NCBI RefSeq assembly: GCF_001570805.1
Contig: NZ_BCSJ01000003.1
Coordinates: 186,001 to 250,000 of the forward strand
DNA length: 64,000 bases
Direction: 5' to 3'
DNA from: Brevibacterium epidermidis NBRC 14811
Lineage (GTDB): Bacteria > Actinomycetota > Actinomycetes > Actinomycetales > Brevibacteriaceae
The notes under the pieces were generated by a model, which saw only the letters and a program-made list of their open reading frames with translations, was not told where the DNA came from and did not search any database. Every line of letters starts with the position of its first letter. Positions within the stretch are counted from its first letter, which is position 1. Below, in pieces: positions 54,136 to 61,742 of this stretch. The position numbers were made by a program, and so were the translations under genes.

Positions 54136-55597
54136 GATTCTTTCTTCTTCCGTCACGGCGCTGTGAAAGGCGCCAGTTTCGAATGACAAAGACTGCGATC
54201 GCAGCTGCGGCCACAATGGCGGCACCCAGAAGTCCGCCTTGGGCATAACCAGCTACCGTAGCAACAGTTACTTCGGAGTCGCCGACTTCTGACCCCTTCG
54301 TTACCGAATGGATCACAGCTCCGACCGTCGCGGTTCCGAGTGCTGCACCTATCTGTTGACTTGAATTCACGAGAGCGCCCGCGATGCCGGAGTCGTCTCC
54401 CGCCCCAGCAGTTGCAACGTCCCCGGCAGTGATCATTACGACGGTCCCGCCAGCTCCCAACAACAACATAGCGGGCAGAACTCCTCCGATATAACCCGAT
54501 GTGGGAGTGAGAGATCCCAGACTGGCCAAACCGCCGGCGGCGATCAGCAGACCTCCCGCCAGTACAGGTCGGGCCCCAATATACGAACGGATACGAGGCA
54601 AAGTTGCTGTCACGATGACCGCACCGGCCGCAAACGGCAGGAACGCAAGCCCCATCCGCACTGAAGAAACGTCCCAAGCGCTCTGCATGAATGAAGTCAG
54701 GACGAACATTCCCGCGAACATCGCTATTCCTGCAAAGAAGGCAGCAACGTAGCCAGCTGCTCGCACCCCGTTATGTACGAGGTGTGTCGGTATCAGTTGC
54801 TGTTCTGCGAAACGAAGTGAAACGACGAAAAGCGCAATACCTACGACGCCCCCGGCCAGCAGCGCCTGAGTGCCGAGATGTTGCCAGCCCAAAATGCTCG
54901 CTCGGTCCAGGGCGAAAACCAGCATTCCAAGCGATACGCTCACGAGAACAGCTCCCAAGAGATCGAAACGCACGTTCGATTTGCTCTTGTCTTTCGGGAT
55001 CATCATGAAGATCCCGGCGGTAGTGAGGAGGGCCAGCGGTACATTGATGAGTAAACTCCACCGCCAAGTCAGCAGGTCGGCCATCACGCCACCGAATACG
55101 AATGACCCCGCCGTGCCAATGCCCATAACGATCCCTAGCGTGCCGAAGGCAATGTTACGACCCCGACCGACCGGGAAGAGCACCGACATCAGTGGAATCG
55201 CCGTTGCAGCGATGAAGGCAGCAGCTCCGCCCTGCAGCGTGCGTGACACCAAAAGGATCGCCGGTTGTGCTGCTAATCCACCTAACAGCGAGAACAGCGC
55301 GAACGCGACCAGTCCACCAATGAGACACCTGCGGAGACCCAAAGCATCAGCAATCCGTCCGCCGACCAGGATTAGCGTACCGAAAGTCAAAGAATAGACG
55401 GTGACGACAGCTTGAGCAGAACCAGCGGTCATCCCCAGTTGAGTTTGGGTTTGCGGAAGTGCCACGTTCATTATGGTGACAGCTGAGAAGGCCTGCAGGT
55501 TCGCACCGGTGAGAAGACCGAGAGCCCACCAACGACGCTTGTTGGCTGGCCTACTCGACTCGGACTCCGTGGGCAAAGTACCCGTCACGGCACTCAT
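54128..55597 (-). CDS. DHA2-family (14-helix) MFS drug efflux pump
   Basis: 489 residues. NVALPQTQTQLGMT in helix 1, GGRIADALGLRRCLIGG (motif A) and GIGTAGSFVFGGVMADLLTWRWSLLINVPLA (motif C region). Same size and class as the pump at 32716-34185 but not closely similar in the sequence I compared. Its ATG overlaps the stop of the flavodoxin-type gene by 4 bp. Substrate unknown; the company of a quinone reductase and an acetyltransferase suggests a xenobiotic-detoxification operon. Confidence 0.9.
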   Translation of the reverse strand: MSAVTGTLPTESESSRPANKRRWWALGLLTGANLQAFSAVTIMNVALPQTQTQLGMTAGSAQAVVTVYSLTFGTLILVGGRIADALGLRRCLIGGLVAFALFSLLGGLAAQPAILLVSRTLQGGAAAFIAATAIPLMSVLFPVGRGRNIAFGTLGIVMGIGTAGSFVFGGVMADLLTWRWSLLINVPLALLTTAGIFMMIPKDKSKSNVRFDLLGAVLVSVSLGMLVFALDRASILGWQHLGTQALLAGGVVGIALFVVSLRFAEQQLIPTHLVHNGVRAAGYVAAFFAGIAMFAGMFVLTSFMQSAWDVSSVRMGLAFLPFAAGAVIVTATLPRIRSYIGARPVLAGGLLIAAGGLASLGSLTPTSGYIGGVLPAMLLLGAGGTVVMITAGDVATAGAGDDSGIAGALVNSSQQIGAALGTATVGAVIHSVTKGSEVGDSEVTVATVAGYAQGGLLGAAIVAAAAIAVFVIRNWRLSQRRDGRRKNHA

Positions 55598-56208
55598 GCT
55601 GCCTCGACTCTGGAATCTTTCATCGTACGGGCCAACATTGCAAGCCGGTGACCCTGATACCGAGCCTGCTCGAGCACCGCCAATCCGGGAGCTCCCTCAC
55701 TGCCAATACTGCTGACACCGTAAGGGTTACCGCCGGCAGCGTGCGCAACGTCGTAGTTCTCATAACCTGTCGGCACGATAATCGACCCCCAGTGACAAAA
55801 CGTGTGGTACAGGGCCAGCAGTGTCGCCTCGTGCCCACCGTGGCGTTCGTGGGCACTCGTGAATCCCGAAGCTGGTTTGCCCGCGAGATGCCCAGCGCTC
55901 CACGCGGCGCTCGCGGAATCAATGAATTGCTTGAGCTGTGACGCTGGCTGACCGAACCGGGTCGGAGTCCCGAGCGCGAAGCCATCCGCCCAGATCAGAT
56001 CCTTGATGTCGGCGGTCGGAATATCCGCGGTTACTTCAAGGTGGTCCCGCCACGCTTCGTTGGCTTCGACTATCTCATGTGGGACGAGCTCAGCCACTCG
56101 CCGAAGTCGAACTTCAGCTCCAGCTTCCTCTGCACCAGCAGCATATGCCTCAGCCAAATCGTGCACTGAACCTGTCGACGAATAGTAGATGACTGCGAAT
56201 CGTGTCAT
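55594..56208 (-). CDS. WrbA-type flavodoxin / NAD(P)H:quinone oxidoreductase family protein
   Basis: 204 residues. IYYSSTGSVHDLAEAYAAG is the FMN phosphate loop; GTPTRFGQPASQLKQFID and SAHERHGGHEATL are WrbA-family motifs. These reduce quinones by two electrons and avoid semiquinones. ATG at 56208 chosen for the MTRFAVIYYSS start; the upstream spacing of a ribosome-binding site is poor. First gene of a three-gene minus-strand operon. Its divergent neighbour is the alpha/beta hydrolase, 158 bases away. Confidence 0.9.
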   Translation of the reverse strand: MTRFAVIYYSSTGSVHDLAEAYAAGAEEAGAEVRLRRVAELVPHEIVEANEAWRDHLEVTADIPTADIKDLIWADGFALGTPTRFGQPASQLKQFIDSASAAWSAGHLAGKPASGFTSAHERHGGHEATLLALYHTFCHWGSIIVPTGYENYDVAHAAGGNPYGVSSIGSEGAPGLAVLEQARYQGHRLAMLARTMKDSRVEAA

Positions 56209-56366
56209 TATTAATCCAATCATTTTCTGGAATTTCGTTCTATCAAAGTAACTCGAACGTCTCGCGAGGTCAACAGGAGAATTCACTTGAGTGCACTTCT
56301 GGCATTGATTTCATGTACTATGATTCTAGAAAATAGTTCAGAGGCCTAGGAAGGCATGTGTGAGAA

Positions 56367-57137
56367 ATGGAGTCACGGTTCATCTGCTCGGGCGGCGTGC
56401 AGTTGCACGCGCTCTGGCGCTTCGGCAACGGACCTGGAATCATCATCGTTCCCGGGGCAATGGCCGACGCAGCCGATTTCGTCCCGGTTGCAGAAGCGAT
56501 GGACGACCGTAGTCCCCTGCTGATCGTCAACCGTCGCGGCCGCGGGGATAGCGGACCTCAGGGGACAGATTACGACCTCCCCACCGAAGTCGACGACTTG
56601 CGTGCATGGATCGACGAAGTCCAGGGAGAGGTCATTCTGGTGGGTTGGAGCCTGGGCGGCACAATTGCCTTAGAAGCCGCCGCTCAAGATAGTCGCGTCA
56701 CTTCCGTTATCGCCTACGATCCGGTCCTACCGCCCTTCGCCGGAGAGGCAGTTCCAGCACTTGCCGCTGCCAACCTAGACGAACGAGTCACCATCGTCAA
56801 TCGGGACATCTCAAACGTACCGGCAAACGAAGTTGCTGCGATGCGTGATACCCCGGCTTGGGCTCATCTTCGCGACCTGGCTGGACCACTGGCGTCAGAA
56901 CTGGAGGCGCTGAACAGCTTCTCACCGACGGTAGGCTGGAGTGCGATCGACGCGTCCCTCCTTGTCGGAGAACATTCTCAGGGAGTTCTGCCATACGGTC
57001 CTGCTTTCGAACGTGTCTCCGCAGCCATCCCGTCTGCTGAAGTCACCGTGCTCAAGGGTCACGGACACCTCGCCCATGTCGAGGACCCCAAATTCCTCGG
57101 AACTGAGGTCCAGCGCCTGCTGAGGTCAAAACAGTGA
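56367..57137 (+). CDS. alpha/beta hydrolase
   Basis: 256 residues. Nucleophile elbow GWSLGG (Ser95), oxyanion region PGAMADAADF, and catalytic His in GHGHLAHVED. A compact hydrolase without lid insertion; substrate unknown. The intact paralogue of the pseudogene at 36221-37019. ATG at 56367 after AGGAAGG. Overlaps the TetR start by 4 bp (GTGA). It diverges from the flavodoxin-pump-SRPBCC/GNAT operon, so both are probably controlled by that TetR. Confidence 0.88.
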   Translation: MESRFICSGGVQLHALWRFGNGPGIIIVPGAMADAADFVPVAEAMDDRSPLLIVNRRGRGDSGPQGTDYDLPTEVDDLRAWIDEVQGEVILVGWSLGGTIALEAAAQDSRVTSVIAYDPVLPPFAGEAVPALAAANLDERVTIVNRDISNVPANEVAAMRDTPAWAHLRDLAGPLASELEALNSFSPTVGWSAIDASLLVGEHSQGVLPYGPAFERVSAAIPSAEVTVLKGHGHLAHVEDPKFLGTEVQRLLRSKQ

Positions 57138-57745
57138 GGGGACGAGGGAGGCCGCGAGATGAACAGGCTCGGCGACGCATTGCTGCAGCTGCATGCACGT
57201 TATTCGTCAATGAGGGGTATGTCGCAACTACGATCACGAATATCGCGTCTCAGGCGGACGTCAGCGTGCAGACGATCTACTCCGCGTATACGTCGAAAGT
57301 CGGAGTCCTCAAAGCTGCTCATGATTTTGCAATTGGCGGTGGTGACGTGCGTCCCCTCCTCGACCGGGAATGGGCACGGAACATTGAACAGATGTCGTCA
57401 GTCGAAGAGGCGTGGCGAATGGCTTCCAGCCACGTCGCAGAGGCAACTGAGAAGGTTTCTTCAATCTATTTCGTTATACAATCAGCAGCGGCAGATCCCG
57501 ACGTGGCGTTGCTGTTGAAAGAATTGCACGAGCAACGCAGTCGATTCAGCCTAACCCTTGCTGAACGATTGTTGAAGCTGCCCGGAGCTAGGGCCGAGGC
57601 TCATCCGCAACGCGTCGCCGACCTGCTCTACGCATGTGCAAGCGTCGCCTCGTTCGGCCCACTCGTCATTGAATGCGGCTGGTCTCTCGACGAATGGCGA
57701 ACTTGGTTCTTCACGCTCGGGTCACGCGAACTCATTGCCAGCTAG
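57134..57745 (+). CDS. TetR-family regulator
   Basis: 203 residues. GRPRDEQARRRIAAAACTLFVNEGY and the HTH IASQADVSVQTIYSAYTSK. GTG start at 57134 overlapping the hydrolase stop. C-terminal ligand domain WSLDEWRTWFF. Most likely regulator of the divergent operons at 53116-57137. The 3' end overlaps the convergent MarR gene by 24 bp. Confidence 0.85.
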   Translation: MRGRGRPRDEQARRRIAAAACTLFVNEGYVATTITNIASQADVSVQTIYSAYTSKVGVLKAAHDFAIGGGDVRPLLDREWARNIEQMSSVEEAWRMASSHVAEATEKVSSIYFVIQSAAADPDVALLLKELHEQRSRFSLTLAERLLKLPGARAEAHPQRVADLLYACASVASFGPLVIECGWSLDEWRTWFFTLGSRELIAS

Positions 57746-58201
57746 TCCTCCGCCTTCGGTCGCAGGACGCCAGTCTGTCTGGTCCCGAATGATGTTGAGT
57801 ACATGCAGACAGGTCGAGATCTCGTCCTCGGTCAACTGGTCTCTGGCGTCAGCAAAGTGCTCCTGTTCACGACGCAATACGCCCTCAATTGTGGTCCGCC
57901 CTTCAACGGTGACGGAAACCAATCTCGACCGGCGATGAGCCGGATTTTCCTGAAACTCTAGGAATCCTTGATCGACGCCATAGTCGACACTACGTTGCAC
58001 GAATTGGCGACTGAGCAACAACGTCTTTGCGATGCGGGGGACCGTCTGTGGAGCCGTGAGGGCAAGCAGCTCAAGCACTGAGCGGGTGCCGACTGGCAAG
58101 CTGCTTTGGTCCTGGTCAAACGTGCGCGTCGCGCGGCGATACAGTATACCAACTGCTCGCATAACATCGGAAAGGTTTGCGTCTCTTCGGGAATCGTGCA
58201 C
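57722..58201 (-). CDS. MarR-family regulator
   Basis: 159 residues. wHTH in RIAKTLLLSRQFVQRSVDYGVDQGFLEFQENPAHRRSRLVSVT. GTG start at 58201, 13 bases after an AGGAGG box, a long but acceptable spacing; no better start is in frame. Its own target is not clear; there is no gene upstream within 340 bases. Confidence 0.8.
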   Translation of the reverse strand: MHDSRRDANLSDVMRAVGILYRRATRTFDQDQSSLPVGTRSVLELLALTAPQTVPRIAKTLLLSRQFVQRSVDYGVDQGFLEFQENPAHRRSRLVSVTVEGRTTIEGVLRREQEHFADARDQLTEDEISTCLHVLNIIRDQTDWRPATEGGGLAGNEFA

Positions 58202-58545
58202 AAGGTCATTATCCTCCTAAACTTCGATATCTCGTGTCACGCGGATCCTGAAGCCTTCTGAAGCTGGGAGGAAGACATTTGAGCAGTAGCCGTTGAGCAT
58301 TGATACTTCGCACAAGCTCGATGTTCAGCAGACGGGGCGCGGCCCTCGATTGCCCCGTCGACCGACCGGAGTTCGTCTGGTCGTAGAGTCCAAGCTCGTC
58401 GTAACAATTTCTGATCTGTTCCCCATTGCTCGACTTCATGCCCGGTTGTTCGAGGATTCCAGTGCCACCTTCGAGGAGCTTTGACTTGCCGGAAACCTCA
58501 GGTCTTCTGCGATCAGTTCACTTCACCGGAACGGTTCATTAGTCG
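58202..58545. other. non-coding stretch before the gabD remnant
   Basis: No supportable gene. Composition rises toward core values at its right end. No integrase or att-like core is visible. Confidence 0.5.
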
Positions 58546-58679
58546 ACGGTCTCATGTCCTCGGTGTGGACCGATAGCCTCGAGAAGGGCAGGAGTTCGGG
58601 AAGAAGGTCACCACCGCGAGAACGCTCAGTGGGCGTTCCAGGCCTTCACCAACGAGCACCTCATCCGCATGCACAACTG
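58546..58679 (+). pseudogene. decayed duplicate of the gabD 3' end
   Basis: 58546-58610 matches gabD 30774-30838 with a few changes and a one-base deletion, and 58614-58679 matches gabD 30922-30987 with a single difference (66 bp). About 80 bases of gabD between these parts are missing. The fragment ends at gabD's last sense codon, where the sequence goes straight into the binding-protein gene. It is a truncated direct copy on the same strand, 27.7 kb from the intact gene. Confidence 0.9.
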
Positions 58680-59426
58680 GCCCTGACAGCCGGGCTCTCG
58701 GCCTGTTCCTCCGTCGGCGGCGACGAGGACGCAGCGCTCGAAAACTCGTATACCTACGCCACAGACACCTCCTTCGTTCCCTTCGAATTCAAGGAAGACG
58801 GCAAGTACGTCGGCTTCGACATCGACCTCATCACGGCCGTCGCCGACGAAGCCGGGTTCGAACTCAAACAGGAAGTGACGAACTTCGACGGCATCATCCC
58901 CGGCCTGCAGACCGGTTCCTTCGACCTCGCCGTCGCCGGCATCAGCATCACCGACGAGCGCAAGCAGACGATCGACTTCTCCGACCCCTACTACAAATCC
59001 GGTCTGATCCTCGGCGTGCCCACCGACAATGAGGACATCAAGAGCATCGACGACCTCGACGGCAAGACTGTGGCCACCCGCCTCGGATCGACGAGTGCCG
59101 CCTACATCGAAGACAATATCGAGGGCGCGGAGGCGAAGACCTACGAACAGCTCGACCAGGCCTACCTCGCAGTCGAATCCGGCAGCGCCGACGCGGTCCT
59201 CTACGATCAGCCGAACGTCGCCTACTACATCCGCACCGAAGGTGAGGACAAGCTCAAGATGGTCGGCGACCTGCTCGAGGCTCAGGACTACGGCATCGCG
59301 ATCTCGAAGGACAACCCGAACCTCGTCAAAGCCGTCAACGAAGCCCTGGCCACCATCAAGGAGAACGGCACGTACGCGGAGATGTACAAGGAGTGGTTCG
59401 GCGAAGAGCCGCCGGCCGAAGACTGA
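58680..59426 (+). pseudogene. polar amino-acid ABC transporter binding protein, start and signal peptide lost
   Basis: From LTAGLSAC, the tail of a lipoprotein signal (Cys as the lipidation site), the sequence is a complete family 3 solute-binding protein: YTYATDTSFVPFEFKEDGKYVGFDIDL, FDLAVAGISITDERK, DFSDPYY, and a C-terminal YKEWFGEEPP. The positively charged start and most of the hydrophobic core of the signal are missing: upstream is the gabD remnant, and the only readable N-terminus is a nonsense fusion across it. Without export the protein could not serve the permease 75 bases downstream. The domain itself is undamaged, so the event is recent. Confidence 0.8.
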
Positions 59427-59501
59427 CACCTCAGTTGTGAGAGCACAGCGGACTGCGGGCAGGGGAGCCATCCCGTGCCCGCAGTCCTGTGGAAGGAAGA
59501 T

Positions 59502-60167
59502 ATGTCCCGCTTAGCCCAATTCAACTGGCTCGGAGTCATCGACTACATCCCCGCACTGCTGCAGGGGCTTTACTACACGCTGCTCGTCTCCGTCGTCGGG
59601 CTCGTCATCGGCTTCGTCCTCGGAGCGATCTTCGGCCTCGGCCGCATCTCCCGCAGCAAGATCGTCTACGGGATCTCGACGGCCTATATCGAGCTGCTAC
59701 GCGGCACTCCGGTGCTGGTGCAGGCGATCTGGATCTACTTCGCCCTGCCGCTCATCATCGGCTTCAACATCCCATCGCTGACCGCCGGCATCGTCGTCAT
59801 CGGCCTGAACTCCGGTGCCTACATCGCCGAGATCGTCCGCGGTGCGGTGCAGTCGGTGGAGAAGGGGCAGATGGAGGCCGGCCGGTCTCTGGGGCTCTCT
59901 CAGCACCTGACGATGCGCTATGTCATCTGGCCGCAGGCGTTCAAGCGGATGATTCCGCCGTTGGGCAACCAGTTCATCATCAGCATCAAGGACACCTCGC
60001 TGCTGTCGGTCATCCTCGTCCCCGAGCTCATCTTCCAGGGCCGCCTCGTCGCATCCAACCACTTCAACGCCGTCGAGATCTATACGACGGTAGCGATCTT
60101 CTACTTGGTCATCACTCTGACACTGTCAAAGGTCCTCAACATCATGGAGAAGAGGCTGACTCACTGA
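59502..60167 (+). CDS. amino-acid ABC transporter permease (HisM/GlnP type)
   Basis: 221 residues, four to five helices; the ATPase-contact EAA loop is EAGRSLGLSQHLTMRYVIWPQAFK. ELLRGTPVLVQ in the first cytoplasmic region is typical of polar amino-acid permeases. I start at 59502, after GGAAGGA; an upstream GTG gives an unlikely extension. Intact, but both partners are damaged (binding protein start lost, ATPase with a stop), so the transporter is probably non-functional. Stop overlaps the ATPase start by one base. Confidence 0.93.
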   Translation: MSRLAQFNWLGVIDYIPALLQGLYYTLLVSVVGLVIGFVLGAIFGLGRISRSKIVYGISTAYIELLRGTPVLVQAIWIYFALPLIIGFNIPSLTAGIVVIGLNSGAYIAEIVRGAVQSVEKGQMEAGRSLGLSQHLTMRYVIWPQAFKRMIPPLGNQFIISIKDTSLLSVILVPELIFQGRLVASNHFNAVEIYTTVAIFYLVITLTLSKVLNIMEKRLTH

Positions 60168-60892
60168 TGATCATCCGCGTATCCGATCTGCACAAATCCT
60201 TCGGCGACAACGAGGTGCTCAAGGGCATCGACTGCGAGGTCGAACCTCAGGAGGTCGTCTGCGTCATCGGGCCCAGAGGCTCCGGCAAATCGACGTTCCT
60301 GCGATGTCTCAACATGCTTGAGGAGATCACGAGCGGTGAGGTCGTCATCGACGGCAAGAGCCTGACCGACAAGAATACGAAAATCAATGATGTGCGCACG
60401 GAGATCGGCATGGTCTTTCAGCAGTTCAATCTGTTTCCCCACATGAGCGTGCTCGAGAACATCTCCTTGGCACCTCGGAAAGTGCGTGGCCTCAGCGAGC
60501 AGGCGGTGCGCGAGCGGGGCCTGAAGCTGCTGGACAAGGTCGGTCTCGGAGAAAAGGCTGAAGCCTATCCGGCGCAGCTCTCCGGAGGACAGCAGTAGCG
60601 CGTGGCGATCGCTCGAGCGCTGGCGATGGAACCGAAGATGATGCTCTTCGACGAACCGACTAGTGCGCTCGACCCCGAACTCGTCGGAGAAGTCCTCGCT
60701 GTGATGAAGCAGCTCGCCGAGGAGGGGATGACAATGGTCGTCGTCACCCATGAGATGGGCTTCGCGAGCGAGGTAGCAGATCGCGTGCTGTTCATGGACG
60801 ACGGGCTCATCGTCGAAGAGGGAACGCCGGATCAGATCTTCCGCGCCCCGCAGTCAGAGCGCACGAAGTCGTTCCTCAACAAGGTGCTGTGA
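60167..60892 (+). pseudogene. amino-acid ABC transporter ATPase with in-frame TAG
   Basis: Full-length GlnQ-type ATPase (about 241 codons) with Walker A GPRGSGKST (35-43), signature LSGGQQ (138-143) and, after the break, [27 protein letters not shown]. Codon 144 (60596-60598) is TAG where family members have CAG (LSGGQQQR). A single C-to-T change explains it. The reading frame is otherwise open to 60892. A truncated protein would lack Walker B. Readthrough or reinitiation at a GTG in RVAIARA is conceivable but unlikely to give a working ATPase. Confidence 0.88.
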
Positions 60893-60903
60893 AAGGCGGA
60901 TGG

Positions 60904-60976
60904 TGGAGGTAAGGGGACTCGAACCCCTAACCCTCTGCTTGCAAAGCAGATGCGCTACCAATTGCGCCATACCCCC
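60904..60976 (-). tRNA. tRNA-Ala (TGC)
   Basis: On the minus strand 73 bases fold as a cloverleaf: acceptor stem GGGGGTA/TACCTCC with A73, D-loop AATTGGTA, anticodon loop TTTGCAA in a CTGC-type stem, and a T-arm with GGTTCGAGTCC. The anticodon TGC reads alanine codons. CCA is not encoded. Confidence 0.95.
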
Positions 60977-61057
60977 GAAGTGTATGCGCCGATTTTACTC
61001 GCATCGGCCCCCGCACGGCAATGCTTCGGCTCGAGCCGACGAACCGCCCCCTGAACC

Positions 61058-61741
61058 TCAGCCGACGACGGGTTCGACGCGGATCGCCTCGGCGGCGTCG
61101 AGGGCGAGCTCGATGCCCTCGCCGTCGATGTTCACGGTGATCGATGAAGCCGCTGAGCTGATCGCCGTGACCGTCAGCCGGGTGCCGATGATGATCCCAC
61201 GGTCGGTGAGGTAGCGCAGCAGCTCCGGGGAACGGTCGGATACTCGGGCCACCGCGACCTCGACGCCCGGAGAGGCCTCCTGCAGCCGGAGACTCGGAAC
61301 AGACACCGTGTGGCCGTGCACATCGGGGATCGGGTCGCCGTGCGGATCCCGATCCGGATGACCGAGAGCGGCATTCATCGCCTCGAGCACGAGATCGGAC
61401 ACTGCATGTTCGAGCTGGTCGGCCTCATCGTGGACCTGGTCCCAGGTCAGTCCCAAGGCGTCGACGAGGTAGGTCTCGAGGATACGGTGGCGCCTGACGG
61501 TCTCCACGGCGATCTGCCGACCCGCATCGGTCAGGGTGATCTGTCCGTAGGGCTCATAGTCGATGTACCCGTCACGGGCGAGCTTCTTGAGGTTCGCCGA
61601 CACCGTCGAGGCGGTCACACCCAACTGTTCGGCGATGTCGGTCGTGCCGGGGCGACCGCCCGGCCATTCGTAGGCCTTCCAGATGAGGGTGACATAGTCC
61701 TCGACCATCCGGGTCACTGCAGGGCGCGGCATGATCGTCAT
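61058..61741 (-). CDS. DtxR/MntR-family metal-dependent regulator
   Basis: About 227 residues. HTH (EDYVTLIWKAYEWPGGRPGTTDIAEQLGVTASTVSANLKKL), dimerisation/metal domain with HDEADQLEHAVSD and GHPDRDPHGDPIP, and an SH3-like C-terminus (GTRLTVTAISSAASSITVNIDGEG). The three-domain layout fits IdeR/MntR. Start ATG at 61741, one base past the TAG of the exchanger gene, so they form an operon. The metal sensed, Mn or Fe, is not decided by sequence; the exchanger partner favours Mn or Ca control. Confidence 0.88.
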   Translation of the reverse strand: MTIMPRPAVTRMVEDYVTLIWKAYEWPGGRPGTTDIAEQLGVTASTVSANLKKLARDGYIDYEPYGQITLTDAGRQIAVETVRRHRILETYLVDALGLTWDQVHDEADQLEHAVSDLVLEAMNAALGHPDRDPHGDPIPDVHGHTVSVPSLRLQEASPGVEVAVARVSDRSPELLRYLTDRGIIIGTRLTVTAISSAASSITVNIDGEGIELALDAAEAIRVEPVVG

Positions 61742-61742
61742 T

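Noticed and set aside
56300-56340. TACTAT...ATAGT sequence before the alpha/beta hydrolase as the same operator as for the reductases
   Set aside because: Arms do not align about a common centre and lack the GTAAAGTAC half-site; too weak to claim.
30922-58679. The 66-bp gabD repeats as attL/attR of a site-specific integrative element
   Set aside because: No integrase gene lies near either end, the right copy is internally deleted and extends beyond a core site, and gabD is not a usual integration target. Kept only as a duplication.
58554-58679. Reading the gabD fragment and the binding protein as one real fusion gene
   Set aside because: The fragment is out of the gabD frame after its first 12 codons and encodes no sensible signal peptide; the join is a by-product of the duplication.
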